Assembly (NCBI RefSeq): GCF_003217475.1
Contig: NZ_QJSP01000012.1
Location: 124,001-188,000 of the forward strand
Direction of reading: 5' to 3'
DNA from: Williamsia limnetica
GTDB taxonomy: Bacteria; Actinomycetota; Actinomycetes; Mycobacteriales; Mycobacteriaceae
DNA length: 64,000 nucleotides
Shown here: positions 55,301 to 62,397 of the stretch, piece by piece
Position numbering within the stretch: the stretch's first letter is position 1
Layout of the letters: every line of letters starts with the position of its first letter
Position numbers and translations under genes: made by a program
The notes under the pieces: model-generated
Databases searched by the model: none
The model's input: only the letters and a program-made list of their open reading frames with translations
Told to the model about the DNA's origin: nothing

Positions 55301-56919
55301 GTGAGCGTGCCCTGTGCGCGGTCCCAGACGATGCGTGGTCGCAGTTCGGCGAACTCATCGGACGGATACCGCCCGGACAGCAGGTCGAGTGTCGCATCGA
55401 ACACCGGCCGCGCCAGCGTTGCGTAGGGCGCGCTGCGGCGGACGGTCTGATACCAGTCGTCGACGTCGATGGTGCCGGTGGCACAGGCGGCGACGGTCTG
55501 CTGCGCGAGCACATCCAGCGGATTGGCGGGGACGGTGAGTTCTTCGATCAGTCCGTCGGTCATCCGCTCTACGAGCACCGCGCAGCGCAGCAGATCCCCG
55601 CGGTGCTTGGGGAACAGCACACCCTGGCTGATCTCGCCGACCTGATGGCCGGCGCGTCCGACGCGCTGCAGGCCGCTGGCGACGGAGGGCGGCGCCTCCA
55701 CCTGGATCACCAGGTCGACGGCACCCATGTCGATACCGAGTTCGAGGCTGCTGGTGGCCACCACGCAGCGCAAGCGGCCGGACTTGAGCTCGTCCTCGAT
55801 CTGGCCGCGCACCTCTTTGCTCACCGAACCGTGGTGGGCGCGCGCCAGGAGCGGTTCTGCCCCGGAGCTGATGCCACTGCCGAGCATGTGCGCGGGCGCT
55901 CCACCGGGCACGGCCGGATTGGGCGCGGACTCGGTGGGATCGCCCAGGCGGGTGGCGTGTACCTCGTTGAGGCGGGCCGTCAACTGTTCGGACAGTCGCC
56001 GCGAGTTGGTGAACACGATCGTCGACCGGTTCTTCTCGATGAGATCGACGATCGAGCTCTCGACGTACGGCCACAGCGACCCGGCCGCGGGCGCCGACGC
56101 CTCGTCGTCGATCTCCTCGCTGCTCGCGATCACCGGGATGTTGGTCATGTCGGCGACGGGGACGTTGACCGACAGGTCGAAGGTCTTGGCGGCGGGCGGT
56201 TGGACCACCGTGCAGGGCCTGCTCCCGGAGAGGAATCCGGCGATCCGCTCGGGCGGCCTGACGGTCGCCGACAATCCGATGCGCTGGGCGGGTTTGTCGA
56301 GCAGGGTGTCCAGACGCTCGAGGGACAGTGCCAGGTGCGTGCCGCGTTTGGTACCGGCCACGGCGTGCACTTCGTCGACGATGACCGTCTCGACGTTGTC
56401 GAGGGTCTCCCGTGCTGCCGAGGTGAGCATCAGGAACAGCGACTCGGGCGTGGTGATGAGGATGTCCGGCGGCTTGCGCAGGAGTTGGCGGCGCTGCGCG
56501 GCGGGGGTGTCTCCGGAGCGGACGCCGACGGTGATGTCCGCGATCGGTTCGTCCATCTGCTGGGCGGCGCGGGTCAAGCCGATCAGCGGCGCCCGCAGGT
56601 TCCGTTCGACGTCCACCGCGAGCGCTTTGAGCGGGGAGACGTAGAGGACGCGGGTGCCGGTGGTGGAGGTCTCGGACTGCGGCCTCGACAACTGATCGAG
56701 TGCCCACAGGAATGCCGACAACGTCTTACCCGAGCCGGTGGGGGCGACCACCAGGGTGTTCTCGCCGGCCGAGATGGCATTCCAGGCACCGAGCTGCGCG
56801 GAGGTCGGCTCGGGGAAGGCCGAGGTGAACCAGGCCCGGGTAGGTGCGGCAAACCGGCCCATGACCTGCTGCGGGTCGAGCCCGGCAGGGGCTGAGGAAG
56901 AAGACTTGCGGGCGGCCAT
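52339..56919 (-). CDS. lhr: ATP-dependent helicase Lhr
   Basis: About 1526 aa from ATG 56919 (GGAG 4 nt upstream); further upstream codons are not helicase-like and cover the riboswitch. SF2 motifs: Walker A APTGSGKT near residue 55, DEVH in VIVDEVHAVAG, ATSSLELGIDMG and QRVGRAGHQ for motifs IV-VI, then the long Lhr-specific winged-helix and C-terminal domain. Lhr translocates 3'-5' on single-stranded DNA and unwinds RNA:DNA hybrids in DNA repair. Mycobacterial Lhr (Rv3296) is of nearly the same size. Confidence 0.94.
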   Translation of the reverse strand: MAARKSSSSAPAGLDPQQVMGRFAAPTRAWFTSAFPEPTSAQLGAWNAISAGENTLVVAPTGSGKTLSAFLWALDQLSRPQSETSTTGTRVLYVSPLKALAVDVERNLRAPLIGLTRAAQQMDEPIADITVGVRSGDTPAAQRRQLLRKPPDILITTPESLFLMLTSAARETLDNVETVIVDEVHAVAGTKRGTHLALSLERLDTLLDKPAQRIGLSATVRPPERIAGFLSGSRPCTVVQPPAAKTFDLSVNVPVADMTNIPVIASSEEIDDEASAPAAGSLWPYVESSIVDLIEKNRSTIVFTNSRRLSEQLTARLNEVHATRLGDPTESAPNPAVPGGAPAHMLGSGISSGAEPLLARAHHGSVSKEVRGQIEDELKSGRLRCVVATSSLELGIDMGAVDLVIQVEAPPSVASGLQRVGRAGHQVGEISQGVLFPKHRGDLLRCAVLVERMTDGLIEELTVPANPLDVLAQQTVAACATGTIDVDDWYQTVRRSAPYATLARPVFDATLDLLSGRYPSDEFAELRPRIVWDRAQGTLTGRPGAQRLAVTSGGAIPDRGLFAVYMVGEKQTRVGELDEEMVYESRVGDVFALGATSWRIEDITHDRVLVTPAFGQAGRLPFWHGDSIGRPAELGEAIGKFVGELAKPEKFGAHVERLGLNQFARDNLAQLVSEQQAATGHLPTDRTLLVERFRDELGDWRVILHSPYGLRVHAPWASAVAARLQQDYGIDGAVSAADDGIIVRLPDTDDQPPGAALFHFDPDEIEQIVTEQLGGSAMFASRFRECAARALLLPRRNPGKRAPLWQQRQRSAQLLDVARKFPQFPIILEAFRECLQDVYDLPALVGMLTKVADRRLRVIEIETETPSPMASSLLFGYVGAFMYADDAPLAERRAATLSLDTALLAQLLGRVDLRELLDQNVIADTEAKLQRLHPERQARDIEGIADLLRWLGPLSESDVAARFTGDAPLPLLAELVAVGRAIEIPRGGELLFAAAEDAGRLRDGLGIPPPQGLPMAFLEPVDDPLGDLIGRYARTHGPFVAADAATALGLGVAVVRDTLVRLASSRRVVEGDFRPEPEGTLRSSEQWCNTEVLSGLRRASLAASRAEVAPVSHETYARFVTGWQHVTRQSRLRGIDGVSAVIDQLAGVPIPASAWESLVLPARVADYRPDMLDELTAGGEVLWAGHGRLSGADGWISLHPADLAEDSLPTPAEIDMGELHQRVLDHLAPGGAFFFRQLSESMAVGGVTPLGSELEMVLWDLAWAGLISNDTFTPVRSLLGPGRKPGAVRSAPAHRGRRRFARTPRTAPQSMTGRWFVLPAPISDPTLAVAAQCTALLDRYGVVTKGAVMTEGIVGGFSRVYKALTGFEDSGKVRRGYYIDGLGGAQFAATTTVDRLRDEVETIGHTAIALAATDPANPYGSALAWPQQSEGHRPGRKPGALVVLVDGHLVLFVERGGKTVLTFSTDSEQLAAATTALAQVVTRGQVDRLYVERVDGEPVLTGGLAEHLRESGFDPTPRGLRLRRTG

Positions 56920-57009
56920 TGCTCCATGATCCACGAGAGGTCGGACATCGTCGGTGTTCTTGATCCTGCCTGCAGTTGACCGGGCAAAACGCAGCGGAAT
57001 ACAGTCACA

Positions 57010-57120
57010 CCGAACCAGGTGAACGGGAAATCCGGTGTGAATCCGGAACGGTCGCGCCACTGTGAGTTCCGGCGGGCACTGCCCCGGTGGACGAGTCAGG
57101 GCTCCGGCGCTTGGCGACAA
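57010..57120 (+). promoter_or_regulatory. Cobalamin riboswitch upstream of cbtBA
   Basis: Landmark runs of the cobalamin aptamer: GGTGAACGGGAAATCCGGTG at 57018-57037, then GTGTGAATCCGG and GCGCCACTGTGAG, and the GAGTCAGGGCTCCGGCG 3' element. A GCGGGA/TCCCGC hairpin (57132-57150) follows just before the AGAGGAG ribosome site, which could be the expression platform. Cobalamin should turn off the cobalt importer genes downstream. Confidence 0.85.
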
Positions 57121-57164
57121 CCACGTGTGACGCGGGACGCGTAATCCCGCGAGAGGAGACATAC

Positions 57165-57401
57165 ATGTCCAGTCCATCGATGGCGCAACCACTTTCGGCA
57201 AAGCCCGCGCTGGCGATCTCGGTGCCCGACGTGTCGGCGGTCAACGCTGCACTCTGGCTGACCGCCACCACGCTGGTCGCCGGACTCGCCTATTACTTCC
57301 TGGGTTTCGATCAGGGAGCGGTGTCCGTTTTCGGTTCCGACACCCATGTGCACGAATACATCCACGACGCTCGCCATTTCCTCGGCTTCCCCTGCCACTG
57401 A
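57165..57401 (+). CDS. cbtB: Cobalt transporter subunit CbtB
   Basis: 78 aa. One membrane helix (about 28-50) and a histidine-rich C-terminus HVHEYIHDARHFLGFPCH (residues 61-78) that should bind Co2+, diagnostic for CbtB. AGAGGAG lies 7 nt before the ATG, directly after the riboswitch hairpin. CbtB works with CbtA in cobalt uptake for B12 synthesis. Confidence 0.92.
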   Translation: MSSPSMAQPLSAKPALAISVPDVSAVNAALWLTATTLVAGLAYYFLGFDQGAVSVFGSDTHVHEYIHDARHFLGFPCH

Positions 57402-57426
57402 GCCACCGAGGCCGAGGACTGAGTTC

Positions 57427-58245
57427 ATGGAAAAGAAGTTCATCGGCGCAGGTCTGCTCTCAGGCCTGGTCGCCGGCATTCTCGCGTTCGTGTTCGCCCG
57501 CATCTACATCGAACCGCTGGTCGAGCGGGCCATCGGTTACGAAGAGGGTTTCGGCCACGCCGAACTGGACGTGGCCGGAGGGGACGCCGGACACGACCAC
57601 GGTGAGTTGTTCTCGCGAACCGTCCAGCAGAATTGGGGCGCAGGCACCGGCACGGTCGTCTTCGGCCTGATCATCGGTGCGCTCTTCGCGGTCGCCTTCA
57701 CCGTCGTATGGTCCTATGTCGGCCGGCGCCATCCTCGGGTCGATCCGCGCGTCGTGGCTGCGCTGCTGGCCGTCGGTGGATTCGTGGCGGTGTACCTGGT
57801 CCCGTTCAGCGCGTATCCGGCCAATCCGCCTGCCGTCGGCAGCGATGACACCATCGGGGCACGCAGCGGTGCCTATCTCACGATCCTGCTGTTGTCGGTC
57901 GCCTTCCTGGCCGCCGCCACCGTGCTGGCGTTCTGGCTCGCACCGCGGGTCGGCGGCGTGCTCTCGGCAGTCGCGGGCGGGGTTTCCTACCTCATCGCAG
58001 TCGGCATCAGCATCGCGTTGCTCCCGAGCTTCGACGAGGTCCCCGGTCCGCTGCTGGACGGCAATGTCATCGTGTTCCCGGGCTTTCCGGCCGACCTCAT
58101 CGGAGACTTCCGGTACTACTCGATCGTCAACCAGGTGATCCTGTGGGGCGTGCTGGGGCTCGGCTTCGCCCTGTCACTCACGTGGATCGGCAAGCGCGCC
58201 GCCCGCGGGGCCGGCGCCACGACACCTCGGGAAAGCGTTCGCTGA
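57427..58245 (+). CDS. cbtA: Cobalt transporter subunit CbtA
   Basis: 272 aa from ATG 57427, 25 bp after cbtB. Five or more membrane helices and a His/Asp-rich loop (VAGGDAGHDHGELF, near residue 58) after the first helix that fits metal binding. Closing helix VILWGVLGLGFALSLTWIG. With CbtB it forms a B12-regulated cobalt transporter. Overlaps the next reading frame. Confidence 0.92.
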   Translation: MEKKFIGAGLLSGLVAGILAFVFARIYIEPLVERAIGYEEGFGHAELDVAGGDAGHDHGELFSRTVQQNWGAGTGTVVFGLIIGALFAVAFTVVWSYVGRRHPRVDPRVVAALLAVGGFVAVYLVPFSAYPANPPAVGSDDTIGARSGAYLTILLLSVAFLAAATVLAFWLAPRVGGVLSAVAGGVSYLIAVGISIALLPSFDEVPGPLLDGNVIVFPGFPADLIGDFRYYSIVNQVILWGVLGLGFALSLTWIGKRAARGAGATTPRESVR

Positions 58246-58775
58246 AACTTCGACTGATCACCTCGGCTCGGACCGGGCCCAACGTGGCACTGCGGTTCGG
58301 TGCGCACGACGACCCACTCGACAAACGCGGCCGCGCCGATTGTGCACGGCTGCGCTTGTCGTATCCGGAAACCGTTCGCATCGCGCCCGATCGCTCGGCA
58401 AGCGAGACCGCTGCCGAGATAGGGGTCCACGGCGTCGTCGACAACGCCTTGGCCGCACTGGATGTGGGGCGATGGGCGGGCCTCACCCCGGACCAAGTCG
58501 ATCCTGCGGAGTTGGGGGAGTGGTTCGCCGATCCGGACTCGAGTCCCCATGGCGGTGAAAGCGTCACGGCATTCCTTGGCCGACTGAGTGTTTGGCTCAA
58601 CATCCCGCGGGCGGTCGATGTCGGTGCGGTGGTGGCGAGCGGTACTGCGCAGGGACTGGTCGCTGCAGCACTGGGCGTGGACTTCTGGAGTGTGGACGTC
58701 GCGCCTGCCGCGGTGATCGATCTCGAGCGCCGGGGCGAGCGGTGGCGGCTCCGGCTCGGCTCGACCAATTTCTGA
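58182..58775 (+). CDS. Histidine-phosphatase-fold protein missing both catalytic His
   Basis: 197 aa from GTG 58182, or 177 aa from CTG 58242 that overlaps the cbtA stop as CTGA; the start cannot be fixed. In phosphoglycerate-mutase-like enzymes the N-terminal strand ends LIRHG and a second His sits near VTHGG. Here these read LITSARTGP and VVASGTAQG, so both catalytic His are Ser or another residue. Remaining fold features (EWFADPDSSPHGGESVTAFLGRL) are kept. Probably a non-catalytic member associated with cobalt or cobalamin; function unknown. Confidence 0.65.
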   Translation: MDRQARRPRGRRHDTSGKRSLKLRLITSARTGPNVALRFGAHDDPLDKRGRADCARLRLSYPETVRIAPDRSASETAAEIGVHGVVDNALAALDVGRWAGLTPDQVDPAELGEWFADPDSSPHGGESVTAFLGRLSVWLNIPRAVDVGAVVASGTAQGLVAAALGVDFWSVDVAPAAVIDLERRGERWRLRLGSTNF

Positions 58776-58781
58776 AACCTG

Positions 58782-58810
58782 TTCCTGAAATTGATTTCAG
58801 ATTCTAGTAT
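58782..58810 (+). promoter_or_regulatory. Promoter and operator of the acyl-CoA dehydrogenase gene
   Basis: CTGAAATTGATTTCAG (58785-58800) has perfect 7-bp arms and a TG spacer. It fills the space between a weak -35 (TTCCTG 58782-58787) and -10 TAGTAT (58805-58810, 17-bp spacing). A repressor bound here would cover the promoter. Confidence 0.5.
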
Positions 58811-58848
58811 TGGCAGAAAGCACGAATGCTGACGCTAGGGGAAACTGC

Positions 58849-60084
58849 ATGTTCGAGTGGTCCGAAGAAGACCTGATGGTGCGCGACGCGGTGCGCGGGT
58901 TCATCGACAAGGAGATCCGTCCGCACATCGATGAGCTCGAAACAGGCGTTCTGCCCCCGTACGACATCATCCGGAACCTGCTCAAGACCTTCGGTGTCGA
59001 TGCGATGGCGAGTGATGCCCTGGACAAAGAGTTTGCTCATGACGAGGCTGTGGCCCGCGGTGAGGCCGAGCCGAAGAAAGCGTCGCCCGGCGCCGGTATG
59101 ACGTCGATGGGCTCCATTCTCAACATCGAACTGGCGGGCGTGAGCCTGGGCATCGTCGCCTCGATGGGGGTCAGTCTCGGACTGACACCGTCAACGATCC
59201 GTTCCAAGGGCACGCTGGCTCAAAAGAAACGCTGGCTTCCGGACCTCGTCACCATGAACAAAGTGGGCGCGTGGGCCATCACCGAACCGGACTCGGGCTC
59301 GGACGCCTTGGGAGGCATGAAGACAACCGTCAAGCGAGACGGCGAGAACTACATCCTCAACGGGCAGAAGACCTTCATCACCAATGGTCCGTTCGCCGAC
59401 ACGATCGTCGTCTTCGCAAAGCTCGACGACGGTGATGCGAGTGTCGACCGACGTCGACGCAAGGTGCTCACGTTCGTGCTCGACAAGGGTATGGAGGGCC
59501 TGGCGCAGGGCAAGCCGTTCAAGAAGATGGGCATCATGTCGTCGCCGACCGGCGAGCTGTTCTTCGACAACGTCAAACTCGACAAGGATCGTCTCCTCGG
59601 TGAAACCGAAGAGGTCGGTGAGAAGGGCGGCGGTGACGGCGCGAAAGCCGGATTCGTGCTCGAGCGCGTGGGCATCGCCTCGCTCTCGCTCGGCATCATC
59701 AACGAATGTCAGCGCCTGTGTGTCGACTACGCCAAGCAGCGCATGTTGTGGGGTAAGCCGATCTCGGAGTTGCAGCTGATCCAACTCAAGCTCGCAGAAA
59801 TGGAGGTCGCCCGATTCAACGTCCAGAACATGGTGTTCCACGCGCTCGAACGTGCGCAGTCAGGAAAGCCGTTGGGCCTCGCCGAGGCGTCGGCAATGAA
59901 GCTCTACTCGTCCCGGGCCGCCACCGATGTCGCCATGGAGGCGATCCAGTTGTTCGGCGGAAATGGCTACATGACCGAATATCGGGTCGAGCAACTCGCC
60001 CGCGACGCTAAATCCCTGATGATCTACGCCGGCAGCAACGAAATCCAGACCACCCACGTGGCCAAAGGCGTCCTGGCCAGGTAA
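58849..60084 (+). CDS. Acyl-CoA dehydrogenase
   Basis: 411 aa from ATG 58849 with AGGGGAAA upstream (the frame reaches a TTG at 58810 inside the -10, rejected). ACAD landmarks: WAITEPDSGSDALGG and the FAD/Arg region (RMLWGKPISELQLIQLKLAEM), with the catalytic Glu in YAGSNEIQTTHVAKG. Introduces a trans-2 double bond into an acyl-CoA for beta-oxidation. The divergent operator and the downstream TetR suggest lipid-responsive control. Confidence 0.92.
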   Translation: MFEWSEEDLMVRDAVRGFIDKEIRPHIDELETGVLPPYDIIRNLLKTFGVDAMASDALDKEFAHDEAVARGEAEPKKASPGAGMTSMGSILNIELAGVSLGIVASMGVSLGLTPSTIRSKGTLAQKKRWLPDLVTMNKVGAWAITEPDSGSDALGGMKTTVKRDGENYILNGQKTFITNGPFADTIVVFAKLDDGDASVDRRRRKVLTFVLDKGMEGLAQGKPFKKMGIMSSPTGELFFDNVKLDKDRLLGETEEVGEKGGGDGAKAGFVLERVGIASLSLGIINECQRLCVDYAKQRMLWGKPISELQLIQLKLAEMEVARFNVQNMVFHALERAQSGKPLGLAEASAMKLYSSRAATDVAMEAIQLFGGNGYMTEYRVEQLARDAKSLMIYAGSNEIQTTHVAKGVLAR

Positions 60085-60089
60085 TTCAC

Positions 60090-60169
60090 CCCCCATAAAC
60101 CCAGTCGAAACAGGCAAACCCAGCAGCTGCAGCTGCTGGGTTTGCCTGCTTTGGCTGGGTTCGTGGGGG
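60090..60169. repeat. 80-nt near-perfect palindrome (38-bp perfect core)
   Basis: The core 60111-60148 is a perfect 38-bp palindrome centred on CTGCAG with no loop. Flanks pair almost fully out to 60090/60169, with a few G-U or mismatched positions, giving about 40-nt arms. It begins 6 nt past the acyl-CoA dehydrogenase stop and precedes the TetR operator; it could terminate, form a cruciform, or recruit a dimer. No T-run. Confidence 0.85.
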
Positions 60170-60188
60170 CTATGTGGGAAGAACTTAC

Positions 60189-60225
60189 AAACAGACTGGA
60201 CTGTTTCTTAGTTCTCCGCTAGCCT
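60189..60225 (+). promoter_or_regulatory. Operator and leaderless -10 of the TetR-BVMO-GMC operon
   Basis: AAACAG-ACTGGA-CTGTTT (60189-60206) is a perfect inverted repeat with 6-bp arms. TAGCCT (60220-60225) lies 7 nt before the GTG at 60233, so the mRNA is probably leaderless. The operator covers the -35 position: an autoregulation site. Confidence 0.55.
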
Positions 60226-60232
60226 CCTTGAT

Positions 60233-60841
60233 GTGGCGACCAACACAGCAACGACCGATGAGACGGATGCGGCCCGCACGCCGAGCCGTACACAGGCCGA
60301 GCGCACCGCGCTGATGCGTGCCCGCCTGCTCGACGCGGCCATCTCCTGCCTCATCGACAAGGGGTATTCCGGGACCAGCACCCAGGAGATCTCCCGGCGC
60401 GCGGGGGTGTCGAGGGGCGCACAGCTCCACCATTTCCCGACCAAGGAGTCGCTCGTGGTGGCGGCGGTCGAGCATCTGGTGGAACAACGGCTCGCCGAAT
60501 TGCTCGACGCGCACGCGGCCGGACAAGAAGCGAGCGTGGAAGTCTTCCTCGACGCGTTCTCCGGCCCCCTGTTCTATGCGGCGCTCGAACTGTGGATCGC
60601 CGCCCGCACCGACCCTGCCCTGCACGCAGCGGTTCTGCCGCTGGAGGCGCGGGTCAACGAAGCGATCAACACCGGTGGCGCCGTGATCTTCGGAGACCGG
60701 ATGACGCCCGAGGCAATCGAGATCAGCGTCGAATTGGCGCGCGGGCTCGCCGTATCGGCGCTGTTCCGCAACGACAAGTCCGACCAGGAGCTACGTAAAC
60801 GCCTGGTCCCGATATGGGAGGCCATGGTGACAACCAAATGA
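60233..60841 (+). CDS. TetR-family regulator of the monooxygenase/oxidase operon
   Basis: 202 aa from GTG 60233 (another frame begins with ATG at 60231 but does not stay open). N-terminal HTH with STQEISRRAGVSRGAQLHHFPTKESLVVAAVEHLV, a standard TetR recognition region, and a C-terminal ligand domain with RTDPALHAAVLPLE. The stop overlaps the monooxygenase start (ATGA), so it is part of the operon it presumably represses. Confidence 0.85.
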   Translation: MATNTATTDETDAARTPSRTQAERTALMRARLLDAAISCLIDKGYSGTSTQEISRRAGVSRGAQLHHFPTKESLVVAAVEHLVEQRLAELLDAHAAGQEASVEVFLDAFSGPLFYAALELWIAARTDPALHAAVLPLEARVNEAINTGGAVIFGDRMTPEAIEISVELARGLAVSALFRNDKSDQELRKRLVPIWEAMVTTK

Positions 60842-62397
60842 CCGCTATCACGACCGGTGAGGCGCCGCTCGCCGCGTTGCCCACGCACGTCGACACCTTG
60901 ATCGTCGGCACCGGCTTCGCCGGGTTGGCCGCCGCACACAGGATTCTGAAGGGCGATCGCAACGCCGACGTCATTCTCATCGAACGGGCGGGCGATGTCG
61001 GTGGGACCTGGCGAGACAACACCTACCCCGGCGCCGCCTGCGACGTGCCGAGCAACCTGTACTCGTTCTCGTTCGCGCCGAGCCCGGACTGGTCGAACAA
61101 CTATGCGCGGCAGCCGGAGATTTTCAGCTATCTGCAGTCGGTCGCCGACGATTTCGGGTTTCGCGGACGCACCCTGTTCGATTGCGAACTGCTGGGTGGA
61201 CGTTGGGATCCGCAGTCCTCACGATGGGTCGTAGAGACATCGCGGGGAGTGATTTCGGCGAAGGTGCTCGTCGCCGCCACCGGGACACTGTCGAACCCGA
61301 GCCTGCCGAACGTTCCCGGTCTCGCTGACTTCAGCGGGACGATGTTCCACAGCGCCACGTGGGACCACAGCTTCGACCCGACAGGAAAGCGCATCGCGGT
61401 TGTCGGTACCGGCGCGTCAGCCATCCAGTTCGTTCCCGAATTGGCCCGGTCTGCTGCACATTTGACAGTGCTGCAGCGCACCCCGGCGTGGATCATCCCC
61501 AGGCTCGACCGCCCGGTCGGCAAGCTCGAGCGCGCCCTCTACCGGATGCTGCCTTCCACTCAGAAGCTCGCCCGCGGCGGTCTCTACCTGTATCGCGAGG
61601 CCTACGTCGTCGCGTTGGCGAAGTTCACGTTCTTGCTTCCGCTGTTCAAGCTGCTGGCGATGAGTCAGCTACGCAGACAGGTGAAAGACCCTGTGCTGCG
61701 CAAGAAATTGACCCCGAAGTTCACCATCGGGTGCAAGCGGATGTTGCTCAGTAACACCTGGCTGCCCACGCTGGCGCGTCCAGATGTGAATCTCGTCGAC
61801 CATGGGGTGTCTGCCGTGACCGCCGACGGGGTCGTCGACTCGTCCGGCGTCGAGCACAAAGTTGACGCGGTGATCTTCGGGACCGGATTCACTGCCACCG
61901 AGCCGCCCGTCGCAAAGGTGCTCCACGGCACCGATGGCCGTAGCCTCGCCGACATCTGGGACGGCAGCCCCAACGCCTACCGCGGAACCACGGTCCACGG
62001 GTTTCCCAACCTCTTCCTCATGTACGGCCCGAACACGAACCTGGGCCACAGCTCGATCGTGTACATGCTCGAGTCGCAGGCCAACTACATCAGTTCTGCC
62101 CTGCAGCAGATGGGCGACCGAAAAGTGTTCAGTATCAACGTGAACCGAAGCTCTCAGGACTTCTACAATTCGGCGATCGACGAGGGCCTCGACGGTACGG
62201 TCTGGAACTCCGGTGGCTGTTCGAGCTGGTACTTCGACAAGAACGGCCGCAACTCGGTGATGTGGCCGACGTTCACCTGGGGCTTTCGGCAATTGCTGCG
62301 CACCGCCGACCTGAGCGACTACGAAGTGAAAACAAGCGAGACACCGCGTGATGCAGAGGTGTCCGTGTCCCATGCCCAGGAAAGCGAGTCCGCATGA
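60838..62397 (+). CDS. Flavin-dependent Baeyer-Villiger-type monooxygenase
   Basis: 519 aa from ATG 60838. FAD site VGTGFAG (23-29), GGTWRDNTYPGAACDVPSNL, the Baeyer-Villiger fingerprint FSGTMFHSATW (165-175, FxGxxxHxxxW) and the NADPH site VVGTGASA (188-195). Such enzymes insert oxygen next to a ketone in cyclic or steroid ketones. Coupled to TetR upstream and to the GMC oxidase downstream (ATGA at both ends). The pair would oxidise a ring alcohol to ketone and then to a lactone. Confidence 0.88.
   Translation: MTAITTGEAPLAALPTHVDTLIVGTGFAGLAAAHRILKGDRNADVILIERAGDVGGTWRDNTYPGAACDVPSNLYSFSFAPSPDWSNNYARQPEIFSYLQSVADDFGFRGRTLFDCELLGGRWDPQSSRWVVETSRGVISAKVLVAATGTLSNPSLPNVPGLADFSGTMFHSATWDHSFDPTGKRIAVVGTGASAIQFVPELARSAAHLTVLQRTPAWIIPRLDRPVGKLERALYRMLPSTQKLARGGLYLYREAYVVALAKFTFLLPLFKLLAMSQLRRQVKDPVLRKKLTPKFTIGCKRMLLSNTWLPTLARPDVNLVDHGVSAVTADGVVDSSGVEHKVDAVIFGTGFTATEPPVAKVLHGTDGRSLADIWDGSPNAYRGTTVHGFPNLFLMYGPNTNLGHSSIVYMLESQANYISSALQQMGDRKVFSINVNRSSQDFYNSAIDEGLDGTVWNSGGCSSWYFDKNGRNSVMWPTFTWGFRQLLRTADLSDYEVKTSETPRDAEVSVSHAQESESA

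Noticed and set aside
54805-56895. 696-codon open frame on the plus strand
   Set aside because: Antisense to lhr, whose helicase motifs are intact; composition is that of a mirror frame.
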